Shown here piece after piece: positions 1 through 7,261 of a stretch of DNA of 17,528 bases. The DNA is taken from assembly GCA_024243835.1 (NCBI GenBank), contig JALPMN010000550.1, positions 1 through 17,528 on the forward strand, in the 5' to 3' direction. The stretch is from Enteropsectra breve. Lineage: Eukaryota > Microsporidia. The position numbers and the translations under genes are program-made. Each line of letters starts with the position of its first letter. The stretch's first letter is position 1. The notes under the pieces were generated by a model. The model saw nothing but the letters and a program-made list of their open reading frames with translations. It made no database searches and was not told the origin of the DNA.

Positions 1-381
1 AATACGAGTATCCACAGTGCGAGCAACGAAACACCGTTTAAACTTCACAAAGGAACAACGGGTATCAGAAGCATACTTTATACTTTTAAAAATGAGGATG
101 TTGTTTTTTCTGAAGATGATCCCACAGCATCGCATCGTCTGAACTATATCGAAAGGCTGAAGAGAACTTCTAATTATAACCCGAATGATATCTGCGTAGG
201 GTCATTAGTTCTTTTACGTTATGATTTTGATGCAAATCCTGCAACCAGAAGACGACAGCTGGACTATTTCTATGATGATGATCCCTATGAAGTTGTTGAA
301 ATAAATGCAAGACAGCTCGTTTTGAAAAGAAATGATTTGATCAAGCATGTTGATATTTCTCAGGTAAAGAAAGTACAATAA
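1..381 (+). CDS. LTR-retrotransposon Pol polyprotein, integrase C-terminal end (5' partial)
   Basis: The frame is open from base 1 to TAA at 379-381 (126 codons), so the gene enters from the left. The first residues, NTSIHSASNETPFKLHKG, match the end of a retroviral-type integrase core, where an N-x-S-x-H-S-A/S...PF-x-L-x-G block is typical of Ty3/gypsy-like elements. Further on, GSLVLLRYDFD and a hydrophobic-plus-basic tail (YEVVEINARQLVLKR...HVDISQVKKV) fit the small beta-barrel/GPY-F-like module after the core. The integrase inserts element cDNA into host chromosomes. No protease, RT or RNase H is in the window because they would lie to the left. No 3' LTR can be defined without a second copy. 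Ty3/gypsy is the best guess; another integrase-bearing element is possible. Confidence 0.82.
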   Translation, partial: NTSIHSASNETPFKLHKGTTGIRSILYTFKNEDVVFSEDDPTASHRLNYIERLKRTSNYNPNDICVGSLVLLRYDFDANPATRRRQLDYFYDDDPYEVVEINARQLVLKRNDLIKHVDISQVKKVQ

Positions 382-2071
382 ACTCTTCTAGTCAAAATTC
401 TTTTATTATTTAAAAATTTAAAAATTCGCACCCCGATTTTATATATAGTCAGCTAATGAAACCCTTGGCTTGTTTTTACTTTGGAGCATGCGTTAATGAA
501 AGCCCCATTTGAATGCTAAATTCATCGCTTAAAACATGAAAACAATATCTTGTGTTGGATAAACAGCTGTCTTATAAGATTTTGTAATAAATATTAAAAA
601 TGCCTATTTTCTAAGACTATTATGTGGTAAAAGATGTTTTTTATTAATAATGGTGACCTGTATGCTATTTTATTTTGATTTCATGCAACCATATTCAATT
701 AAAAGAATTATTACAAGTGAATGAACATACGCCATCTTAATGTGATAAGAACCTGCCTATAAATAACGAAGAATACAAAGTCGTTTTTACAAAGTGTTTG
801 AAAATGTAGAGAATTTGTTAAATGTACCCTTGTAAAGAAAATCAATTTAGATAAACTTGTTGTGCTGTACTTCTTAATTTTATCACTATTTTAAATTTTT
901 ATCACACATCTTGTATTCCTATACATGCAGCTCACGAAATATTACGTTATACTTTATTGGAACTTGGTGTTTTATTTTTAAGTAGTCGTAGAGAACTATC
1001 AAGCTCACATTATTTTCAGTGAATTTTAATTGCCTTTAAATAGCAATTGTATCTAAGTATGTACAAAATAAGTATAATATTTGAAGAAAATGATAATTTA
1101 TCAGCTGTTTTATTGGCAAGCAATTTATATGAAGATGATACAATTGAACCATGAATTGCTATAAATAAGTTATGACAAATAAAACATAGACTTCCTGGGG
1201 TTTTAATACTCGGCTAATGAATACCTTAAAATCATAGCTGATGATATAAAAATTACACATTTTATGATAACCTTTTGTTTAAAATTAATCAGTAAATTAA
1301 AAATCAAATCAAAAAAGCTTAAAACTTAAAATGATGCATTTTTATAGCTTCTGGCACTCAATATAGTGTTTTTATCTTTAATAATTACAGAATACTTAAT
1401 ATTTTGATTTAAAATGCAAAAAATAGTTTTATTCCCAATGTTTTAATTATTTTCCCTCCAAAAATAAGTATAAAAACGAAAAAATATTACCTATATACTG
1501 CAAGTTGATGGTACTAATAAATTCCATTTTAATACTTGTAGCAATGTCTCCACAGCAATAAAATAAATAAATGGCAAAAAGGAAATAAGAAAAAAGTACA
1601 AAAAATGGATTAGATCATTATATAGATGAATTTGCTTTAAACGATGGATTTTTATCCCTAAAGTTAAAAGAAGTCAGAATTTTTTTTGAAAAAAAAGCTT
1701 ATATTCAGAATGGCACCACTTCAGATTGGCGCACGACAATCATTATGTGTATAGAATCTGGCCTGGTACTGGTATATTTAGTTTGATAAGCATTCGCTAT
1801 TATCACACATAACTCCAAAAATAATATATCTATCATGTATCAGGGTTTAAAAAATAAATAATTCTCTCTTTATCGGCAATATCCAGATCATATCCTCTCT
1901 GACTTTGATTATTGGAACTCAAGCATACCGTTTTTTAAAATGTATCGCTGAATGCTCAAACCAAATAAGGGCTAAACCATGAACATTACTATCCCTGAAT
2001 TTTGACATTCTTTCTAGTTTAAATAAAATGGTATACGAAATTATTTAAAAAATATTAATTTTTTGGATGCG
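382..2071. other. Gene-poor AT-rich region downstream of the retroelement
   Basis: About 1.7 kb without an intact gene. If the element is an LTR retrotransposon its 3' LTR should begin soon after 381, but no TG...CA boundary or polypurine tract could be assigned. The only coding-like signals are an eroded frame at 1571-1786 (listed separately) and a 31-codon ATG frame at 1059-1154 that is too short to call. A 17-base string at 777-793 (AAAGTCGTTTTTACAAA) recurs at 3638-3654. No tRNA-like B box was seen. Confidence 0.6.
1571..1786 (+). pseudogene. Eroded reading frame, possibly a transposon ORF relic
   Basis: An ATG at 1571 is followed by four codons (giving MAKRK) and a TAA at 1586-1588. The same frame then stays open for 65 codons to TGA at 1784-1786. 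The encoded stretch has normal protein composition, including DEFALNDGFLSLKLKEV and NGTTSDWRTTIIMCIESGLV, in a region where random sequence would give a stop about every 12 codons. I do not recognise the family. Its position next to a retroelement makes a transposon origin plausible, but this is inference. Chance is not excluded. Confidence 0.35.
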
Positions 2072-2446
2072 ATGCACAACGTTATGGAGTACTTCAGCAC
2101 GAAGCCAGACGATGAGAATGAATATGGAGAAATAGAGGCATACGGCCATGTTTTTTACTATAAAATAGACAAAAACTCACAGAAGCCTGCGAAGAGATAC
2201 TCGGACCAGTTCAAACAGCCGGTATACAAGCTCAAAGATCAGTATAAAAAGCTCAACATTATTTCTAAATTCATGGAGCAGCATGATTTGGAGAAAGACA
2301 TGGAGAAGATAAGAGATACCATAGCAGAATGTGTTCGCATACTGCACAAAGAATACGACATAGAGCCAGCAGCAATATACAAGCGCTTCAATCTGAAAAC
2401 ATATGGATTTCTGCCAGAAGACTACGGGGTGGAGCAGGAGGAGTGA
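2072..2446 (+). CDS. Hypothetical conserved-looking 124-aa protein
   Basis: Not recognised. The first in-frame ATG is at 2072 (MHNVMEYF); a TTG at 2063 would only add three residues, and a second ATG lies at 2084. An out-of-frame ATG at 2067 gives no long product. The protein is charged and soluble with no membrane segment. Residues about 50-105 look alpha-helical (QYKKLNIISKFMEQ..., then KDMEKIRDTIAECVRILHKEY), and the tail ends YGFLPEDYGVEQEE. Codon use is GC-richer than the surroundings and like the neighbouring housekeeping genes, which argues that it is real and conserved. It is convergent with SEC62, whose stop lies about 320 bp downstream on the other strand. A small subunit of a nuclear complex is possible, but nothing in the sequence proves it. 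Confidence 0.72.
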   Translation: MHNVMEYFSTKPDDENEYGEIEAYGHVFYYKIDKNSQKPAKRYSDQFKQPVYKLKDQYKKLNIISKFMEQHDLEKDMEKIRDTIAECVRILHKEYDIEPAAIYKRFNLKTYGFLPEDYGVEQEE

Positions 2447-2658
2447 AGCCAAACTCACCGTTAAATAAATGATAAATGCATTCTATTTTATTCGTTTTTA
2501 AAGCATAGCTGAACATTCATATAACAGCATGGATACATCGTGCTTGATAAGAAAAGACCTAAAATTTTTTATAGCATGCGCTAAGTTAAAGTAAAACAGA
2601 AATATCTACACAGTGCATAAATGTATATTATTGATTTATGCTTCTTATAAACAGCATA

Positions 2659-2690
2659 GCAAAATAGTAATAGTGCAAAATAGTAATAGT
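2659..2690. repeat. Perfect tandem duplication of a 16-bp unit
   Basis: GCAAAATAGTAATAGT occurs twice head to tail (2659-2674 and 2675-2690) in the short space between the convergent unknown gene and SEC62. It is probably replication slippage. Confidence 0.9.
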
Positions 2691-2764
2691 GTTTGTATAG
2701 AAGATAAGGCTCTTTTTCTAAATAGATATTTATGTAATACATTTAAATGTAAGTTCTCATATTA

Positions 2765-3355
2765 TTATTGTTCTTTCTTGTGGGAGACATCTTCGTTTGC
2801 CCAGCTGTATGCAGGCACAAAGGACTCAAAGAATCCGCAGTCAGCAAAGAGATTTGGAAGTACCCACATTCCAGGAGGATGGCTCAGATACGTGATGCCA
2901 TACACAACGATGCGCACAACTCCAGCAACGGCCAGGAAGCCAACAAAACCAAAGATCGGGTATCGTATGTAGCCAATACTCCTTTTCATCCATACCGGCC
3001 ACATCTGGTACATCACCAGCGTGAGAATCAGGGCAACAATTCCAATAGCCACGAAAATACTCAGGTAATTCGTGTCTTCCTTGTCCCACATATAGAGATC
3101 TTTGGCAGTGAGGGCCTTCCCCGCCTGCAGATCAACGCTCTTAGTTTCGGGATCGACTAAACGCACTTTTATCAACTTGTATTCCTGGAGAAGCCTCTGC
3201 ATTTCTCCCTTTATCTCTGCAGAGTCCATCCCTGCCTTGGAGAGTGCCATTATGCAGTCTCCGGCTTTTAATATTTTTACTCTTCTTGTATTTTTGAAGA
3301 CCATCTCTTCACAATGAATCCCCTTTAGTATTTTTTCCACATTTGTGTTGGTCAT
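2765..3355 (-). CDS. SEC62: Translocation protein Sec62
   Basis: Sec62 is a two-pass ER membrane subunit of the Sec61/Sec62/Sec63 complex used for post-translational import into the ER. The 196-aa product has the family layout: a soluble cytosolic N-terminal domain (about 1-88), the DLYMWDKED linker, TM1 at about 97-119, TM2 at about 133-157, and then the signature PPGMWVLPNLFADCGFFESF at about 160-179, which is nearly diagnostic for Sec62. A short basic tail (SHKKEQ) follows. It is shorter than the yeast protein (274 aa), mainly in the N-terminal domain and tail, as is common in reduced parasite genomes. ATG at 3353-3355 is preceded by AGCCCCTGCAG. It is convergent with the 124-aa gene and divergent from DPH3, with about 460 bp between their starts. 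Confidence 0.94.
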   Translation of the reverse strand: MTNTNVEKILKGIHCEEMVFKNTRRVKILKAGDCIMALSKAGMDSAEIKGEMQRLLQEYKLIKVRLVDPETKSVDLQAGKALTAKDLYMWDKEDTNYLSIFVAIGIVALILTLVMYQMWPVWMKRSIGYIRYPIFGFVGFLAVAGVVRIVVYGITYLSHPPGMWVLPNLFADCGFFESFVPAYSWANEDVSHKKEQ

Positions 3356-3366
3356 CTGCAGGGGCT
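3356..3366 (-). promoter_or_regulatory. C-rich start-proximal motif of SEC62
   Basis: On the minus strand AGCCCCTGCAG lies directly before the ATG, in otherwise A/T-only sequence. The AGCCCCT core also occurs directly before CDC37. CCC-type motifs near the start codon are known for microsporidian genes; a role here is inferred. Confidence 0.55.
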
Positions 3367-3815
3367 AAAAATAATGAGTCTCGAAAAAATATGTGAGTAA
3401 AATGTTTATACGGCAGGAATATCAATGGGGAGCTTTTCATAAAAAAGACATATCTAAAAACCCTTTATGATCGTTATAAGCTTCGCTGGATATAAAATAG
3501 TAGTATGATTATACGGTTGGCTTATAATAGGCATAACATAAATAGCTTAAGGAATCATGCAAACTTGTATACTAGAAACAAAGGTTCTTTTAATAAATGC
3601 AAGCTATTTTACAGTAATATTTCCCTCATGGAAGATAAAAGTCGTTTTTACAAACAATATGGCTAAAAACTATTGACTGGCTTTTATCAAGCATGTAATA
3701 TTTTAAAGAATTTTTTGTCATACATTTTACAACGCGTGTAGTAGAATCGACTAAATTCCGCTGGAAAAATGTTATCTGTTTTTTATTTGAAAAATAATTT
3801 TTTTATTTTTTGTCC
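3367..3815. other. Divergent intergenic region between SEC62 and DPH3
   Basis: About 450 bp of AT-rich sequence that must hold the promoters of both flanking genes. No ORF, tRNA or strong hairpin was seen. It contains the second copy of AAAGTCGTTTTTACAAA (3638-3654). Just before DPH3 there is a long T-rich tract (about 3780-3812). Confidence 0.5.
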
Positions 3816-4091
3816 ATGGACTATGAGAGCTACTTTGCCAGAAATAAGACAGAGGAGGATTTTTTGAGCTACTACGACGAGATAGATATCCTGGACTTTA
3901 AGTTTCATCCAGAAACACAGCAGTTCAGCTATCCCTGCCCATGTGGTGATATTTTTATCATCTCACTGGACGATATGAAAAATGGAGAGACTGTTGCACG
4001 ATGTGTCTCGTGCTCGCTAATTGTTTTCGTAGTTTATGAGCAGAAAGATGTAGAAAGATACGAGAGTAGTTTGGGTGCTGAGGCTCAGTAA
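3816..4091 (+). CDS. DPH3: Diphthamide biosynthesis protein 3 (CSL zinc-finger protein)
   Basis: DPH3/Kti11 is a small metal-binding electron carrier. It serves the Dph1-Dph2 step that makes diphthamide on elongation factor 2, and in many eukaryotes it also supports Elongator-dependent tRNA wobble modification. The 91-aa product carries the whole CSL signature: a YPCPCGDIF block with Cys41 and Cys43, the spacer L-x(2)-M-x-NGE-x-VARC, and a CVSCSL block with Cys63 and Cys66, followed by FVVYEQ. All four metal ligands are present. Length is close to the family's usual 80-90 aa. The ATG at 3816 is chosen; a TTG two codons upstream would add only two residues and is not a likely eukaryotic start. 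TGTCC precedes the ATG. Convergent with the AOS1-like gene. Confidence 0.95.
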   Translation: MDYESYFARNKTEEDFLSYYDEIDILDFKFHPETQQFSYPCPCGDIFIISLDDMKNGETVARCVSCSLIVFVVYEQKDVERYESSLGAEAQ

Positions 4092-4305
4092 ATCATAAAA
4101 TTCTTTTGAACGAAATTTAGCGTGCATTTAAGGCAATGAAGCGTTAATGTAAGAAAGAGATACAATAAAATTAAAGGAAATTTATACAATGGAAATGTTA
4201 AACATTCATATATCTATTATCAATAAAAAGTGTTAGTTTAGATACTTCATTTCTTATTATAAGTGAATAGAGGGCTTTCATCGCTTATAATTATGGTATT
4301 TTATT

Positions 4306-4845
4306 TTACATCAAATCTATTTTATATTCCTCTACATGGTCTCTGTTTTGAAGATACTTCAGGAACTCCTGTACTGCAAGGGCACCAGCCAGACACTCCA
4401 TTGCCTCGCGACAGCGGCTCTCTTTTCTGCAGCACTCGTGTTTGGTGGAGTTCTTTTTCAAAAGTATGCATTTAGAGCAGACGAAGTAAAAATTAGCCTC
4501 AGAGCTAAAATCTTCGTCGACAACGAAAATAAAATCAGGTTTTTCTATGCTGTTCACCAATTTAAGATCCTTGTTTATCTCTGTAAGTGGATCAGGGACC
4601 AGTTTGTATGTGTGCAGGATATTTTCTTCTGAAGCGGCAATAGTTTTGACTCCAAGAAGAACAAGATTTTTTAATATTTCAGATGCAACGTAATTTTTAC
4701 CGCCGATGACCTCGACACGCAGTCCACTAAGCATCTTCTGTACTTCCTTTCCAAAAAGCCTTATCTGCCTGTCGTATTTCTCACTATCAAAGCCTTCGTC
4801 ATTCGAACTCTTGCTGACGTTTTTATTTGGCTCGATGCTTTCCAT
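4306..4845 (-). CDS. AOS1: ThiF/E1-like protein, probable SUMO-activating enzyme subunit Aos1 (short, divergent)
   Basis: Aos1 pairs with Uba2 to adenylate SUMO. The 179-aa product has the E1 N-terminal signature EKYDRQIRLFGKEVQKML (residues about 22-39), then LRVEVIGGKNYVASEILKNL (about 42-61) followed by VLLGVKTI, and ends with a helix ECLAGALAVQEFLKYL (about 150-165) like the conserved C-terminal ...GG...AQE.LK element. The order matches the catalytically inactive E1 half, which supplies the Arg in YDRQIRL to the partner's ATP site. It is about half the usual Aos1 length. The nucleotide loop is altered (GGKNYVAS), and cysteines cluster at about 123-151 (CSKC, HECC, RC, EC). A NEDD8-E1 Ula1-like identity is the main alternative. 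ATG is preceded by CACCCTC. Confidence 0.7.
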   Translation of the reverse strand: MESIEPNKNVSKSSNDEGFDSEKYDRQIRLFGKEVQKMLSGLRVEVIGGKNYVASEILKNLVLLGVKTIAASEENILHTYKLVPDPLTEINKDLKLVNSIEKPDFIFVVDEDFSSEANFYFVCSKCILLKKNSTKHECCRKESRCREAMECLAGALAVQEFLKYLQNRDHVEEYKIDLM

Positions 4846-4852
4846 GAGGGTG
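4846..4852 (-). promoter_or_regulatory. C-rich start-proximal motif of the AOS1-like gene
   Basis: CACCCTC on the minus strand abuts the ATG, preceded by an A/T-only stretch (TATTTAAATTTT). It is the same kind of element as before SEC62 and CDC37. Confidence 0.5.
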
Positions 4853-5311
4853 AAAATTTAAATAAAAACAAGCTAGTAAATGATAATTAAAGACTTATTA
4901 CTAGAGCTGAACCTGGTTTATAGCAAATGAATTAGTATTTTTATCAATTAAAGGACAAATAAACAAATATTGATGTGCATCTTGCTTAAAAGCATATTTA
5001 TTGTGCTATTATCTTTTGAGAGGACTTATACTCAGATTATAATTTAGGTAAATCTATTTTTAAGCGTAAAAAAATAGTAAATAGCTGCAAAATTTTATTT
5101 AATACATGAAAAAAACAATCTTTTATTATAATTTTATTTTGATTTTATAAAATGCTCTATCAAATTTAAGTTTTTACACCTTATTTTAATATCTCTCCAG
5201 TATAAGAAAAGATAAACAACTGTAATCATGATGAAGAAAAGACTGCTGTTTTTCATTAGGATTAACTCGATTATAAGCTTCTGGGCTTAGATTGCTAGAA
5301 AAAATTTAGCC
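4853..5311. other. Divergent intergenic region between the AOS1-like gene and the 178-aa gene
   Basis: About 460 bp, AT-rich, with promoters for both flanking genes implied. The only notable item is a 20-codon ATG frame at 5228-5290, ending 21 bases before the downstream ATG; it could be an upstream ORF or chance. No RNA gene was seen. Confidence 0.5.
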
Positions 5312-5848
5312 ATGGATGAAAGTCTCATAAAATACAAGCAGCAAAAATGCATTGATTTGCTCGCTGAGATAGCACAGATAAAGGCAGTCATAAATTCTGG
5401 TGAGGAGCTAGAGAGCAGAATGATATCACTCAATAGAGCATACTTGTGCCTGGTTGCAAGTCTCGATATCCAGCCTTCCAAGGCGGTTGAAATAGAGAAT
5501 GAGTGGAAGAAAAAAGTGATTGAGGAACAGAAAGCAGGCGATAGCTGTATCGAGAAAGAGGGTGAGATGCAAGTCATTGAAATAGGAAAGTTCAAGCTGT
5601 TTGTTTATGAAGGCAGTGTCCTCGATATTGAGACAAAATATGAAGAGCTTGCTCCATTTTTTATAGGAAAGAGCGCTGCCGAAGGAACAGAGCTTGCTGG
5701 GATGTATGCAGATTATGGAAATAGATGCTGCGATGAGTGTGGGAAATACTACCTGGAGCAGATAGTTCCAGGATCTAAAAGACAGACACCTGTGCTAAGA
5801 GTAAAGAAAGAAGATTTTTCCTTAGCGTATCACCAAAGCTGCGTTTAA
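5312..5848 (+). CDS. Hypothetical 178-aa protein with C-terminal CxxC...HxxC site; possible Mediator Med27-like
   Basis: The start ATG at 5312 is fixed by an in-frame TAG at 5288-5290 with no ATG between, and is preceded by TTTAGCC. The N-terminal part (about 1-75) is predicted helical and possibly coiled coil (IDLLAEIAQIKAVINSGEELE; ENEWKKKVIEEQK). A middle part with beta character (IEIGKFKLFVYEGSVL) follows. The C-terminus has C140-x2-C143GK...H174-x2-C177, a typical single-zinc layout ending at the last residues. Mediator subunit Med27 combines an N-terminal helical region with a C-terminal CxxCGK...HxxC finger, so Med27 is my best suggestion; the resemblance is by architecture only. Composition is like the housekeeping genes. 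It is convergent with the aquaporin gene. Confidence 0.75.
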   Translation: MDESLIKYKQQKCIDLLAEIAQIKAVINSGEELESRMISLNRAYLCLVASLDIQPSKAVEIENEWKKKVIEEQKAGDSCIEKEGEMQVIEIGKFKLFVYEGSVLDIETKYEELAPFFIGKSAAEGTELAGMYADYGNRCCDECGKYYLEQIVPGSKRQTPVLRVKKEDFSLAYHQSCV

Positions 5849-6119
5849 AGAAAATTTACAATAGAAAAAGTCTATGAGCATATTCACATTAAACAATATT
5901 TCTTTATATTGTTAATTTATATCTTCATTCAGCTAATTTTTCTTTTATTTCACATCAAAACTTTATATTTTTATATTTAATCCTTTAAAGAATTATTCAT
6001 GCAGCCTAATTCTTAATGCATAAATATATATAAGAATTATACTTTACTGCCGTAGTATGGGAGAAAATAAAATGATAGGAATTTTACAATAAAACCACAG
6101 TACTCTATGAAACAATGAT

Positions 6120-6857
6120 TTACTTGAATAAGATCCATACCTGAATCAAGGCACCCACCAGGCCTCCGGTAAATTCAGACACAAAATACTGCCATGGGCA
6201 CGGCCAGTCATTGCACAGGAGCATCGGTGCAAAGATAAGGCCGGGATTGAAGTAGCTTCCAGACGTCTTTCCCCCGAGGAATGCAAGAAATCCGAGAGTG
6301 AGACCGATGGTGAGGGGCGCAAGCATCGTTCTGTCAGGAAGAGCCTCGTCTCCATAGAGCGAATGCTCTGGGTCTCTGAAGGCATTGATTCCAACCATAA
6401 AGACAACAAATACCAGTATGGCCGTAAGAACAAACTCAGTAAAGAAGATATTGACATTTGTGATTGGATCTTCTTTGTATGGGGGGATAAGTTTCCTCAT
6501 AACCTCCATGTATGATCCTGGAAAGTTGGCAACTGCCATTAGCGCAGCCAAAATAAACCCAATTATCTGGAAGATGATAAATCCAAGACCGTTGATAAAA
6601 TCTAGCTTAAATGTGAGCATCGCAGCAAGAGTTATGGCAGGATTGAAGTGTGAAATCGTGTGGTCAGCAAAGGTGTAAATAAGGGCTATTCCGGAGAAGC
6701 ATATCGCAAGACCAATGGGCACCGACTCTCCCAGATGATCAAGATCATATTTAAGGTTTAAGGTTGTGGAATAAATGGCATATCCAAAAATGAAGGTGCA
6801 AAGCGTTTCAGCAAAATACGACTGAAACAGCTTTTTATTATTGTCCCACCATCGCAT
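6120..6857 (-). CDS. AQP: Aquaporin / major intrinsic protein with altered second NPA box
   Basis: A 245-aa six-helix MIP channel for water and possibly small solutes. In spores of microsporidia aquaporins are thought to admit the water that drives polar-tube firing. Helix 1 carries FAETLCTFIFGYA (about 15-27). The first half-helix has SHFNPAITLA with NPA at 72-74. The second has GSYFNPGLIFAP with NPG at 204-206 instead of NPA, and Leu207 where nearly all MIPs have the selectivity-filter Arg. Length is normal for the family. The ATG at 6855-6857 is preferred over a TTG five codons upstream, just inside an upstream TAA. TTTACTCC precedes the ATG. The changed filter suggests altered selectivity, which is inference. 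Confidence 0.94.
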   Translation of the reverse strand: MRWWDNNKKLFQSYFAETLCTFIFGYAIYSTTLNLKYDLDHLGESVPIGLAICFSGIALIYTFADHTISHFNPAITLAAMLTFKLDFINGLGFIIFQIIGFILAALMAVANFPGSYMEVMRKLIPPYKEDPITNVNIFFTEFVLTAILVFVVFMVGINAFRDPEHSLYGDEALPDRTMLAPLTIGLTLGFLAFLGGKTSGSYFNPGLIFAPMLLCNDWPCPWQYFVSEFTGGLVGALIQVWILFK

Positions 6858-7261
6858 TGGAGTAAACAACAAACATTATTTTATAGGTTCTTTGTTTATT
6901 TGTTTAAGGATGACAGGCAGTTGAACTGCCTTACAAGGTGCTGTTCTGTAAAAATGATTTATACAGCCGTATAAATGTGTTACTTAAGAATTTTTTGCAT
7001 AGTATTTCTGTGAATAATGGAAATAACACTTTTAAAAGTGAAATGAAAATTATGGGTCATACAGTGATCTATTTGACATTTGTGTCTTTTAATAGCGGAG
7101 TATTAAAATTTTAGAAAAAAAACATAATTAGAAAATAATATTTAGAAAAATAATCTTGCAATTAGTTTTTTTAAATGTCTTTAATTCAAGTGTACCGGAT
7201 TTAGTGATTATTAAAACCATATAACATCATGAAGTTATTGTTTAGTAAAAGTAAATTTATT
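6858..7261. other. Intergenic region between the aquaporin start and the broken large gene
   Basis: About 400 bp, AT-rich, upstream of the aquaporin gene and downstream of the large minus-strand gene. It contains a 17-base odd palindrome, AGGCAGTTGAACTGCCT (6915-6931), 58 bases upstream of the aquaporin ATG. This could be a protein-binding site or hairpin, or chance. No ORF or tRNA was seen. Confidence 0.45.

Noticed and set aside
382..700. 3' LTR of the retroelement
   Set aside because: No second copy or TG...CA ends with a target duplication could be seen, so no boundary can be given.
1059..1154. 31-codon ATG frame after the retroelement
   Set aside because: Too short, with no motif or start-proximal C-rich element.
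2177..2458. Minus-strand ORF antisense to the 124-aa gene
   Set aside because: Its protein is an unusual Leu/Phe/Tyr/Cys mix and it is the shadow of the better plus-strand frame.
2613..3160. Plus-strand ORFs over SEC62
   Set aside because: Antisense shadows; the minus strand carries the diagnostic Sec62 motif.
4263..4632. Plus-strand ORFs over the AOS1-like gene
   Set aside because: Antisense shadows without protein-like composition.
5228..5290. 20-codon upstream ORF (MMKKRLLFFIRINSIISFWA) before the 178-aa gene
   Set aside because: The C-rich motif at the main ATG suggests that transcription starts downstream of it; length is within chance.
5287..5595. Minus-strand ORF over the 178-aa gene
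   Set aside because: Ser/Phe/Leu-rich shadow; the other strand has the zinc-site protein and a good start.
6146..6678. Two ORFs overlapping the aquaporin gene
   Set aside because: Shadows of a clearly identified channel gene.
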